Positions 5,790 through 13,103 of a stretch of DNA of 20,970 bases are shown here, piece after piece. The translations under genes were made by a program, and so were the position numbers. Origin of the DNA: Firmicutes bacterium UBA6811. GTDB lineage: Bacteria > Bacillota > SHA-98 > UBA4971. The stretch lies in NCBI GenBank assembly GCA_002452295.1, contig DKEX01000134.1, positions 1 through 20,970 on the forward strand. The letters run 5' to 3'. Position 1 is the first letter of the stretch. Every line of letters starts with the position of its first letter. Under the pieces are notes generated by a model. That model did not search any database. It was not told the DNA's origin and saw only the letters and a list, made by a program, of their open reading frames with translations.

Positions 5790-7143
5790 GACCGAGACGC
5801 CATGCCTGCGCCATGACGGGCGCGCCGGCACGTGCGTGGACATATCTAGATTCTTCGGCGCCGTCAGGGCCTGCGACCCGCTCCGCGTGGGCGGCAGGGT
5901 GGTGCAGGTCATCGGGCTTGTGGTGGAGTCCATGGGCCCGCCGGCGCACGTCGGCGAGATATGCCGCATATACACGCGGAGCCAGAAGGCGCCCATCCAG
6001 GCGGAGGTCGTGGGGTTCCGGGAGGGGAAGACCCTCCTCATGGTGCTGGGCGACAGGAACGGCATCGAGCCTGGCAGCGAGGTGGTGGCGAGCGGTCACG
6101 AGGCCACGGCGCCGGTGGGCGAGGGGCTTCTCGGGCGCGTCATCGATGGGCTGGGGAGGCCGCTCGATGGCAAACCCCCCGTCCAGGTGGAGGGTGAGTA
6201 CCCGCTTTTCAACGCTCCTCCCGGGCCGCTCGAGCGCGCGAGGATCTCGGATCCCCTCGCGCTGGGCGTGAGGGCGGTTGACGCGGCGATAACCTGCGGC
6301 AAGGGGCAGAGGCTCGGGATATTCGCGGGAAGCGGCATCGGCAAGAGCACGCTCCTCGGCATGTTCGCGAGGAACACCTCCGCCGACGTGAACGTCATAG
6401 CGCTGGTCGGCGAGCGGGGCCGCGAGGTCCGCGAGTTCATCGAGAAGGACCTGGGGCCTGAGGGCCTCAGGCGGTCGGTGGTGGTCGTGGCCACATCCGA
6501 CCAGGCGAGCCTCGTTCGGCTCAAGGGCGCCTTCCTTGCCACGGCCGTCGCGGAGTATTTCCGTGATACCGGGCGGGATGTGTTGCTGATGATGGATTCG
6601 CTCACGCGCCTTGCCATGGCCCAACGCGAGGTGGGCCTCGCCATCGGCGAGCCGCCGACGACTCGGGGGTACACCCCGTCGGTGTTCTCCATGATGCCAA
6701 AGTTGCTGGAACGCGCGGGGAACTCGTCGCACGGCAGCATCACCGGCCTCTATGCGGTGCTGGTGGAGGCAGACGACATGAACGAGCCGGTGGCCGACGC
6801 GGCGCGGAGCATCCTCGACGGTCATATCGTGCTCGCGCGGGAGCTCGCCACCATGAACCACTATCCTGCGATAGATGTGCTCGCGAGCGTGAGCCGGGTG
6901 ATGGTGGATGTTGTCGATGGACCGCACGTACGGGCCGCCGCGAAGCTGCGGGAGGCGCTCGGCATCTACAGGGAGGCGGCCGACCTCATAAACATCGGTG
7001 CCTACGTGCCCGGCAGCAACCCGAGGATAGACTGGGCGAGGACGATGATCGACGGCATAAACGCCTTCCTCAGGCAGGGGATCGACGAGAAGGCGGACTA
7101 TGCCGGGACGGTGGCGAAGCTGCGAAGCATGTTCGGATGCTGA
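5761..7143 (+). CDS. fliI: Flagellum-specific export ATPase FliI
   Basis: With the TTG start at 5761 the product has 460 residues. It contains the Walker A motif GSGIGKST (residues 190-197), Walker B DVLLMMDSLTR (about 273-283), the adjacent QREVGLAIGEPPTTRGYTPS segment, and the C-terminal helical domain ending with the YAGTVAKLRSMF helix. FliI forms a hexamer at the base of the export apparatus and couples ATP hydrolysis to substrate export. TTG 5761 is preferred because GGGAGGG (5748-5754) lies 6 nt upstream; ATG at 5773 or 5779 would give 456 or 454 residues but lacks a well-placed SD. It overlaps fliH by 29 nt. Confidence 0.97.
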   Translation: MVTAMPMPVETETPCLRHDGRAGTCVDISRFFGAVRACDPLRVGGRVVQVIGLVVESMGPPAHVGEICRIYTRSQKAPIQAEVVGFREGKTLLMVLGDRNGIEPGSEVVASGHEATAPVGEGLLGRVIDGLGRPLDGKPPVQVEGEYPLFNAPPGPLERARISDPLALGVRAVDAAITCGKGQRLGIFAGSGIGKSTLLGMFARNTSADVNVIALVGERGREVREFIEKDLGPEGLRRSVVVVATSDQASLVRLKGAFLATAVAEYFRDTGRDVLLMMDSLTRLAMAQREVGLAIGEPPTTRGYTPSVFSMMPKLLERAGNSSHGSITGLYAVLVEADDMNEPVADAARSILDGHIVLARELATMNHYPAIDVLASVSRVMVDVVDGPHVRAAAKLREALGIYREAADLINIGAYVPGSNPRIDWARTMIDGINAFLRQGIDEKADYAGTVAKLRSMFGC

Positions 7144-7187
7144 TGTTTTGACGGCGCGGGCTGCCGTGGCCATGCGGGGTGCTGGCG

Positions 7188-7679
7188 GTGAAGAGGTTCA
7201 GGTTTCGCCTGCAGAAGCTGGTTGAAGTCAGGCGGCTGAAGGAGGACGCGCTGCGGCAGGAGCTTGCGCGGGCACAGGAGGCGCTCGAACGGGAGAGGGC
7301 CGTCCTCGGGAAGCTCGCCGGCGCGCGCGGGGCAACGCTGGAGGAGCTGCGGGCTAGCGTCGGGGGCCGCCTCGATGTGGAATGGATCGCCGCCTATCAC
7401 CGTTACCTTGGTTTCCTGGCCCACCGCATCCGGGAGCAAGGGGCGGTCGTGGACCGCCTGGCCCGGGAAGAGGCAGCGAAGAGGGAGGCGCTCATTGCGG
7501 CCAGGCGCGCGCGGATGGTAGTCGAGAAGCTGAAGGAGCGGGCGTACGCACGGTACCGCGAAGAGATCGGCCGGATGGAGCAGGCGTTCCTCGATGAGGT
7601 GGGCACCATCAGATACGCAAGGAAAGGAGGTGATGACCTGAGTGGAAGCACTGTTTTCCGTGCGGTGCGACGGGGTTGA
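7188..7679 (+). CDS. fliJ: Flagellar export chaperone / ATPase stalk protein FliJ
   Basis: The 163-residue, almost entirely helical product begins KRFRFRLQKLVEVRRLKED, the typical FliJ N-terminus, and continues as a charged coiled coil (Arg/Glu/Ala/Leu-rich) to about residue 150. FliJ is the central stalk of the FliI ring, escorts chaperones and contacts FlhA. GTG at 7188 is chosen because it places that start at residue 1 with GGGG about 8 nt upstream; GTG at 7179 would add three residues. The last 38 nt overlap fliK and contain its SD. No MotE/YlxF-like gene follows, unlike in Bacillus. Confidence 0.92.
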   Translation: MKRFRFRLQKLVEVRRLKEDALRQELARAQEALERERAVLGKLAGARGATLEELRASVGGRLDVEWIAAYHRYLGFLAHRIREQGAVVDRLAREEAAKREALIAARRARMVVEKLKERAYARYREEIGRMEQAFLDEVGTIRYARKGGDDLSGSTVFRAVRRG

Positions 7680-10503
7680 GACGAAGCCCGGCACCGTCGC
7701 AGGGGCAGGAGGAAGGGCGGGAGCAGGCGCAGGGGCCGCTGCCGCTGCCGCTGCCAGTGCCGGTGCCAGGTCGGGGGTGTGGCCGTTGGCCCCGGATGGC
7801 GGCCCGGACCAGATCCCTGCGGACTTCAGGTCGGAGCTTGCAGCAAGGCTTGCCTCCAGGGTAGAGAGCGACCTTGCGCCCGTGTCGCAGGGCCGCCCGG
7901 CGCATCCTGCGCAAGCAGCGCGGCCGGGGCGTGGTATCGCAGCGCTGGCCAGCTCCGATGCGGGCGCCGGTCCTGACCGGGGCGCCGACTCCGCTGCCAT
8001 AGACGTGGGAGGCGACCGGCAGCGGCCGAGTGCGGTCAGCGGGAGACCTCGGCCCGCCGAGCCAGACCCCAGGGCTGCATCGGGAGTGAAAAACGCCCCA
8101 TCTACGCCCGCGGAGGCGAAGGAGCCAGGGGATCTCGCGCCGGTGCGCGATGCAGCGCAGGCGGTGCTGCTTGCAGTGACGCCTCCCTGTCTTGTCCCGG
8201 TGGCTCAGACGGCAAGGCCCGCAAGTGCCGGCTCCGCACCACTATTAGAGACGGGTGAGGGTCGAGGAACCGCCATAGCGCCGTCCGCCGCAAGCCCGGA
8301 TACCCAACCGCCTGCGCAGCGCGGGGTCAACCCCGCTCCCGCTGCGACGTCGCCAGGCGCGAGCGAGCCCGCCCTGGGGGAGGCCTGGAGCGCCATCACG
8401 GCGACCGAGGGGAAGAGCCCGGGGAGGCCACCAGAGCGCCCTGTGCAGGTTGGTGCAGGCATGGCTCGAGAATGGCCGGCGGCCGAGAACAGGGCGAAGG
8501 CGCCGCGGCACGCGGGCCACTTTGCCGAGAGACCGTCCGTTGACCCCGGCCCTCGACCGGCGGATGCGAGCGTTGCTTACGAGGCCCGTGTTGAAGTGGG
8601 GCAAGAACGGGGTGATGCGGGTATGGTACCCGTCATCCGGAGCGAGGCCATCGGCTACGCGGCTCCAGAGAAGCGCCGACAGGCCGGAATCGCCCCCGGG
8701 GAAGCGCGGGTCTCCGAGCTCCCGGAACCGCGCCTGGTGGACGGTGCACGCAGCACGGGCAACGAGAGAACAAGGGTATCCGAAGCGGCACGGGCTGAGA
8801 GGCTACCGGGGGAGCCTCGCAACCGCACCGGTCTCGAGCCGGGCGCGGGAGTTTCCGACAAGCCCCAGGCTCCCGGGGAACACGGGTGGGGCCGGGCCGT
8901 GACGATCGAGATTACGCCAGGGGACGAGACCCCGGTGCGGCTGGCGGAAGCCGGGCAAGAGAGCAGTCCCAGACCGTCTGGCAGCACGTCGACGGGCGCG
9001 GCAGGCCGGGGCCAGGGTTTTGCGCCTGCTTCAGCCGTGGGTGCGCGCAGTCGGGGCGCATCTCCAACTGTCGCGGACGGCGCGCCCGAGGGCGCGGAGG
9101 CGGCCCGGTGGTCACAAGCGGCCGGTAGGCCGGCGGAGAAGGCGGCCCCTGCAGCACCTGGAGAGGCGCAGCCTGCGGCTCAACGCGGCGTCGAAGATAC
9201 TGTGGACTCCCCACCTGGCCTGCAGGAGGCGAGCGGTGCTGGCAGGCCTGCCTTTGAGGCTGCTGACGGGCCCATTGGACCGGCCTGGCCAGGCCTGGAG
9301 CGTCCGGCCATGCGCGGCGGAGAGCCGGGAACGCCTGTGCTCGAGACCGAGGGGACTACCCCCTCCGGGGCGCGCCCCGGGGATAGCAGACATCCACAGG
9401 ATGCCCGAGCCGTGCCAGGGATGCCGCCCGGGGAGGACGAGGTTGCTCCGGTGGATGGCGCGAGCACAATGCAGGCCCGGGAGGTAGCGGTCGACAAGGA
9501 ACTGATGGTTGCGGTCGGCGGGGAAGCCGAAGCCGAAGCCGGGCAGGAGCCGCCCGACGCCCAATCCGCGAACGCCAAGACCCTTGCCAGCCCTGCTTCA
9601 CTTGGGGCGCCGGAGGAGGAACCGGGCGCCAGGATGCAGGCTGTAGAGGTCGTTCCACCGCTCGAGGCGCGGCCACAGCCTACCGGGGAGGGTGCGCGCG
9701 GCCAGGTGGCAGATGCCTCTGAGGATGCGACCACGCACAGAAACGGGTCTCCCGGTTCCGCGGCGGCCGGCGCCGTAGCGCCGGAACGAGAGCCTTCACG
9801 AGACCTGGCGGCGCGCGTCGATGAGGGAAGGGTGCGAGGTGTTCAAGCATCTGCACCGAGGGCATCCGGGGCGCCTGAGCCCGGGCGCGGCGAAAGATCG
9901 GCCGCGGCAACTGCCGAGCGCGGGGGAGAGCGCCGCGACGGCGAACCTGTGTCAGGCAAGCCCCTCATGGCGGCAGCGATGCCCGACGCTCAAGATGTGA
10001 GGGCGGAGATGCGGCCGCGAGAGGTCTCAGGTGGCGACAGGGCGCAACAGGCACCGGTCACCGCGCGGAGCGTCATCGACCAGATAGTGCAGCGGGCCGA
10101 GCTCCGCCTCGCAAGGTCCGAGGCGGAGATGGTCATCGATCTCAAGCCCGGTGTCCTTGGCAAGGTGCACCTGCGGATAACCGCCGAGCCAGGGCGGGTC
10201 GTGGCCGAGATCAGGGCCGAGAGCGCCGTGACGAGGCAACTCATCGAATCCGGGCTTCCGGACCTCAGGACAGCCCTTGCCCGTAAGGGGCTTGATCTCG
10301 GCACCATTGCCGTCTCCGGGGATCTCGGGTCCGGAGTCGCGTGGAACGGCGCACGGTCCAGGTGGTTCCAGGGGGACAACGGGCCGGGAGGGGCGAGAGC
10401 CTCACCAGGCGGCGCCGGCATGAACGGGGTTCATGTCGCAGGCTCGCTCATTGCGGCGCGACCGCACATGGGACGCACGCACCTTGTGGACTGCATGGCA
10501 TAG
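7642..10503 (+). CDS. fliK: Flagellar hook-length control protein FliK (very long, low-complexity)
   Basis: The 953-residue product is roughly twice the usual 350-500. About the first 800 residues are low-complexity and rich in Ala, Gly, Pro, Glu and Arg, and look disordered. The end (about residues 805-905) is a recognisable FliK substrate-switch domain: SVIDQIVQRAELRLARSE, then MVIDLKPGVLGKVHLRI (830-846), and ESGLPDLRTALARKGLDLG. FliK is exported during hook growth and signals FlhB to switch substrate specificity. GTG 7642 directly follows an in-frame TGA (7639-7641), so it is the earliest possible start; AAAGGAGGTGAT lies upstream within fliJ. The frame stays open through 2.8 kb, with no sign of frameshift. 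Confidence 0.93.
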   Translation: MEALFSVRCDGVETKPGTVAGAGGRAGAGAGAAAAAAASAGARSGVWPLAPDGGPDQIPADFRSELAARLASRVESDLAPVSQGRPAHPAQAARPGRGIAALASSDAGAGPDRGADSAAIDVGGDRQRPSAVSGRPRPAEPDPRAASGVKNAPSTPAEAKEPGDLAPVRDAAQAVLLAVTPPCLVPVAQTARPASAGSAPLLETGEGRGTAIAPSAASPDTQPPAQRGVNPAPAATSPGASEPALGEAWSAITATEGKSPGRPPERPVQVGAGMAREWPAAENRAKAPRHAGHFAERPSVDPGPRPADASVAYEARVEVGQERGDAGMVPVIRSEAIGYAAPEKRRQAGIAPGEARVSELPEPRLVDGARSTGNERTRVSEAARAERLPGEPRNRTGLEPGAGVSDKPQAPGEHGWGRAVTIEITPGDETPVRLAEAGQESSPRPSGSTSTGAAGRGQGFAPASAVGARSRGASPTVADGAPEGAEAARWSQAAGRPAEKAAPAAPGEAQPAAQRGVEDTVDSPPGLQEASGAGRPAFEAADGPIGPAWPGLERPAMRGGEPGTPVLETEGTTPSGARPGDSRHPQDARAVPGMPPGEDEVAPVDGASTMQAREVAVDKELMVAVGGEAEAEAGQEPPDAQSANAKTLASPASLGAPEEEPGARMQAVEVVPPLEARPQPTGEGARGQVADASEDATTHRNGSPGSAAAGAVAPEREPSRDLAARVDEGRVRGVQASAPRASGAPEPGRGERSAAATAERGGERRDGEPVSGKPLMAAAMPDAQDVRAEMRPREVSGGDRAQQAPVTARSVIDQIVQRAELRLARSEAEMVIDLKPGVLGKVHLRITAEPGRVVAEIRAESAVTRQLIESGLPDLRTALARKGLDLGTIAVSGDLGSGVAWNGARSRWFQGDNGPGGARASPGGAGMNGVHVAGSLIAARPHMGRTHLVDCMA

Positions 10504-10601
10504 CGGGTATTGCCCCTGGTGGTCGCCGGAAGCGCGAGCGCCGCGAGGCGCAAGGGCTGCACAGGCAAGACCTCGATAACCGACGAAAGGAGGGATGTGA
10601 G
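10504..10601 (+). other. fliK-flgD spacer
   Basis: This 98-nt gap has no gene. It holds a short hairpin, GCGCC-GCGA-GGCGC (10538-10551), with a GNRA-type loop, then the strong flgD SD AAAGGAGGG (10586-10594). No promoter or T-run is evident. Confidence 0.4.
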
Positions 10602-11030
10602 GTGAATGTCAGAGAAGTATCGGCGGCACGGGTCTACGATCCACGAAAGGAAAAGCCCCCGGAGGAGAGCAGCCGCACCGAGCTGGGCAAAGACGCCTTC
10701 CTGAAGCTGCTCCTCACCGAGCTTCGTTACCAGGACGCCTTCAAGCCGGTGAACGACAAGGAGATGATCGCCCAGATGGCCCAGTTCTCCACGCTGGAGC
10801 AGATGCAGAACTTGAGCCTCGCCATGGAGGGCCTGGCGAAGATGCAGCACGCATCGCAGGCCGCCGCGCTTATCGGCAAGAAGGTCACTGCGACCGTGGG
10901 GGACGACACCATTACCGGCACGGTCTCCGGCGTGAAGTTCGAGGATGGCGTGGCTTACCTTGTCGTGGATGGGAAAGAGGTCCTCGTGACCGATGTGACG
11001 GAGATATCGCAAGTGCGAGAGACGTCGTAG
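10602..11030 (+). CDS. flgD: Flagellar hook cap / hook assembly protein FlgD
   Basis: The 142-residue product carries the FlgD N-terminal signature GKDAFLKLLLTELRYQDAFKPVNDKEMIAQMAQFSTLEQMQNL (about residues 29-70), followed by a short beta-rich domain (IGKKVTATVGDDTITGTVSGV) as in the compact FlgD of Bacillus. FlgD caps the growing hook and is then replaced. The GTG at 10602 is chosen because AAAGGAGGG lies 7 nt upstream; the frame is open further upstream but that part is not FlgD-like. A start-stop ATG-TGA (10595-10600) sits between SD and start. Confidence 0.95.
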   Translation: MNVREVSAARVYDPRKEKPPEESSRTELGKDAFLKLLLTELRYQDAFKPVNDKEMIAQMAQFSTLEQMQNLSLAMEGLAKMQHASQAAALIGKKVTATVGDDTITGTVSGVKFEDGVAYLVVDGKEVLVTDVTEISQVRETS

Positions 11031-11045
11031 CGAGGAGTGGTCGTC

Positions 11046-11453
11046 TTGGTTGAAAGGATACCGCCCGAGTTCCAGGTGCCGGCCGGGGGCTCCGCGCCCG
11101 CCGGACGAATCGAGAAGGCCCGAAGCGAAGCTCGGCGCATCTCCGGGATGGCGACGGCCCCGTCCTTCGGGGAAGTCCTCCGAAAGGAGATCGAGGGCGA
11201 GAGCGTGAGATTCTCCGGCCACGCCCAGATGCGCATGAGGACCAGGAACATCTCGCTATCAGAGGGCGACATGGCGAAGCTGGCCCAGGCGGTCGACAGG
11301 GCATCCGCGAAGGGCGCGAGGGAGTCGCTCATCCTCATGGATAACCTCGCCCTCGTGGTGAGCATAAGGAACCGCACCGTCATCACGGCGGTGGACGGCG
11401 AGCGCATCAAGGAGAACGTGTTCACCAATATCGATAGCGCGGTGATAGTGTGA
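11046..11453 (+). CDS. Conserved flagellar-operon protein, TIGR02530-like (between flgD and flgE)
   Basis: The 135-residue product has a variable N-terminus and a conserved C-terminal half: VRFSGHAQMRMRTRNISLSEGDMAKLAQAV, then LILMDNLALVVSIRNRTVITAVD and a final NVFTNIDSAVIV. This matches my recollection of the Bacillota 'flagellar operon protein' family encoded between flgD and flgE, whose function is not well established. The position supports a role in hook assembly or its regulation. No signal peptide or membrane segment is visible. TTG 11046 is preferred, with GAGGAG (11032-11037) 8 nt upstream; GTG 11037 would overlap that SD. Confidence 0.82.
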   Translation: MVERIPPEFQVPAGGSAPAGRIEKARSEARRISGMATAPSFGEVLRKEIEGESVRFSGHAQMRMRTRNISLSEGDMAKLAQAVDRASAKGARESLILMDNLALVVSIRNRTVITAVDGERIKENVFTNIDSAVIV

Positions 11454-11496
11454 CGAGACCGCGCCATGGGGCTGGACCTCTTCCGAGGGGGCCCCG

Positions 11497-11519
11497 GGCC
11501 GCCGGCGACATCGGCGGCC
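11497..11519 (+). other. Stem-loop immediately before flgE
   Basis: GGCCGCCG (11497-11504) and CGGCGGCC (11512-11519) form a perfect 8-bp GC stem with a 7-nt loop (GCGACAT), ending 8 nt before the flgE SD (11528-11534). There is no T-run. It may mark an mRNA processing or stabilisation point or tune flgE translation. Confidence 0.45.
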
Positions 11520-11546
11520 GCAAGTGGAAGGAGGTCATGTAAGTCA

Positions 11547-12824
11547 ATGTTACGGTCAATGTTTGCCGGAGTGTCCGGCTCGAGAGCGCACCAGGTCTGG
11601 ATGGACGTCATCGGCGACAACATCGCCAACATCAACACGCCCGGCTACAAGGCCGGCAGGGTGACGTTCCACGAGCTTCTGGTGCAGACGATCCGCGGCG
11701 GCGGCGCCCCGGTGAAGGATGGAAGGGGAGGCATCAACCCGATGCAGGTAGGCCTCGGGACAAGCCTGAGGAGCATAGATACCTGGCACACCCAGGGCAA
11801 CATCCAGGTGACGGAGGTCCCGAGCGACCTCGCCATAGACGGGATCGGGTTCTTCCTGCTGAGCGACGGGCTCAAGACCTACTTTACCCGCGACGGCAGC
11901 TTCCAGATCGGCGCCGACGGCGTGCTCGCGAGCCCCGCGACGGGCTACAGGGTGCAGGGAAAGGCGGTCGACCCGGCCACCGGCCAGATCGATAGCACCC
12001 AGCCGCCCGCCGACATCAAGATCCTCATAGGGCAGGTCATGGAGGCCGCGGCCACCAGGAATGCCATCTTGCGGGGGAACCTCGATTCCCAGGCGGAAGC
12101 GGGGGATACGTTCAGCGGGCTTCTGCAAGTGTACGACTCTCTTGGTCTGTTGCATAAGCTGCCGATCACCTTTACAAAGACGGCGACAGAGCTCACGTGG
12201 GAATGGAAGATTGTCGATCCGCTTGTACTCGAGGAGGATCCTCCTGGCTCAGGCAACTGGGTGCCAAAGGAAGTAGGATCAGGGACTCTCGTATTTACAC
12301 CGAATGGCAAGTATGACTACGATAACAATGACCCCGCGGCTCAGACCTTTACAATCCCGTCCATCAATGGCTCGGCAGAGCAGACCGTGCGACTGGACCT
12401 CGAGAGCCTGACCCAGTACGCGGAGCCGTCGTCGGTGTCCATGAGCTTCCAGGACGGCTTCCAGGCCGGGACCCTCGAGACGTTCGCGGTCGATGCGGAC
12501 GGGGTGATCACCGGTATCTACTCCAACGGCCAGTATCGCACGCTGGCCCAGGTGGTACTCGCAAACTTCTCGAACCCCGGCGGCCTCCTGCGCATGGGTG
12601 GCGGGATGTACCAGGTTTCGCCCAACTCAGGAGCCCCGATAATCGGCGAGCCGATGAAGGACGGCAAGGGCAAGATCATCGGCGGCGCCATAGAGATGTC
12701 CAACGTGGACCTTGCCAAGCAGTTCACTGATATGATCATCTCGCAGCGCGGGTTCCAGGCGAACTCGCGGGTGATCACCACAGCCGACGAGATGCTGCAG
12801 GATCTCCTGAGCCTGAAGCGTTAA
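11547..12824 (+). CDS. flgE: Flagellar hook protein FlgE
   Basis: The 425-residue product starts MLRSMFAGVSGSRAHQVWMD followed by NIANINTPGYKAGR, the hook/rod N-terminal motif. It has FlgE-type mid-sections (LAIDGIGFFLLSDG, TYFTRDGSFQIGADGVL, AILRGNLDS) and ends with the conserved VDLAKQFTDMIISQRGFQANSR segment (about residues 388-410). FlgE forms the hook. ATG 11547 has AAGGAGG 12 nt upstream, and a start-stop ATG-TAA (11537-11542) lies between. The stretch coding for about residues 192-275 has distinctly lower GC (about 51% by hand count, against about 68% in a neighbouring 60-nt line). This corresponds to the variable outer hook domain. The cistron is flanked by hairpins. Confidence 0.96.
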   Translation: MLRSMFAGVSGSRAHQVWMDVIGDNIANINTPGYKAGRVTFHELLVQTIRGGGAPVKDGRGGINPMQVGLGTSLRSIDTWHTQGNIQVTEVPSDLAIDGIGFFLLSDGLKTYFTRDGSFQIGADGVLASPATGYRVQGKAVDPATGQIDSTQPPADIKILIGQVMEAAATRNAILRGNLDSQAEAGDTFSGLLQVYDSLGLLHKLPITFTKTATELTWEWKIVDPLVLEEDPPGSGNWVPKEVGSGTLVFTPNGKYDYDNNDPAAQTFTIPSINGSAEQTVRLDLESLTQYAEPSSVSMSFQDGFQAGTLETFAVDADGVITGIYSNGQYRTLAQVVLANFSNPGGLLRMGGGMYQVSPNSGAPIIGEPMKDGKGKIIGGAIEMSNVDLAKQFTDMIISQRGFQANSRVITTADEMLQDLLSLKR

Positions 12825-12835
12825 CACTGGTATGG

Positions 12836-12869
12836 GCGGGGCCCGCTCGGCCTGGTGAACGGGCCCCGC
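12836..12869 (+). terminator. Strong stem-loop between flgE and flbD
   Basis: GCGGGGCCCG (12836-12845) and CGGGCCCCGC (12860-12869) form a perfect 10-bp all-GC stem with a 14-nt loop, 12 nt after the flgE stop. Only TCATT follows, so it is not a classic intrinsic terminator. It could partially attenuate readthrough or protect the flgE 3' end while allowing downstream expression. Confidence 0.5.
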
Positions 12870-12895
12870 TCATTCAAGGAAAGGCGGCGCTCGCG

Positions 12896-13102
12896 ATGAT
12901 CAGAGTGCACCGGCTTGACGGCTCAGAACTGGTGGTCAACGCGGACCTGATAGAGACCGTCGAGGCGACGCCCGACACCATCATCACGCTCACCACCGGT
13001 AGGAAACTCGTCGTCAAGGACCCAGTGAGCGAGGTGGTGGCCGCCGTGGTGAGCTATAAGAGGGCAATCGCGCTCGGGCCGCGCTGCCCTGCGGAGGCGT
13101 GA
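12896..13102 (+). CDS. flbD: FlbD / SwrD-family flagellar protein
   Basis: The 68-residue product (IRVHRLDGSELVVNADLIE, then TIITLTTGRKLVVKD) matches the small Bacillota FlbD family, also called SwrD or YlzI in Bacillus subtilis, where it raises motor power and supports swarming. It is unrelated to the Caulobacter sigma-54 activator of the same name. The usual position is after flgE and before motA or fliL. ATG 12896 follows a purine-rich AAGGAAAGGCGG region. It ends 1 nt before motA, so the two are likely translated together, in keeping with a role on the stator. Confidence 0.94.
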   Translation: MIRVHRLDGSELVVNADLIETVEATPDTIITLTTGRKLVVKDPVSEVVAAVVSYKRAIALGPRCPAEA

Positions 13103-13103
13103 C

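Noticed and set aside
5620..7173. 517-codon minus-strand frame across fliI
   Set aside because: Antisense shadow of the strongly conserved FliI ATPase gene.
8450..8902. Open plus-strand frame inside fliK, and several minus-strand frames there, as possible overlapping genes
   Set aside because: The region is GC-rich and low-complexity, so stops are rare in all frames. None has a good SD or recognisable domain.
11784..11799. Sigma-54-like TGGCACACCCAGGGCA inside flgE
   Set aside because: It has GG-N10-GC spacing but lacks the TTGC -12 box and lies within a conserved coding segment; likely chance.
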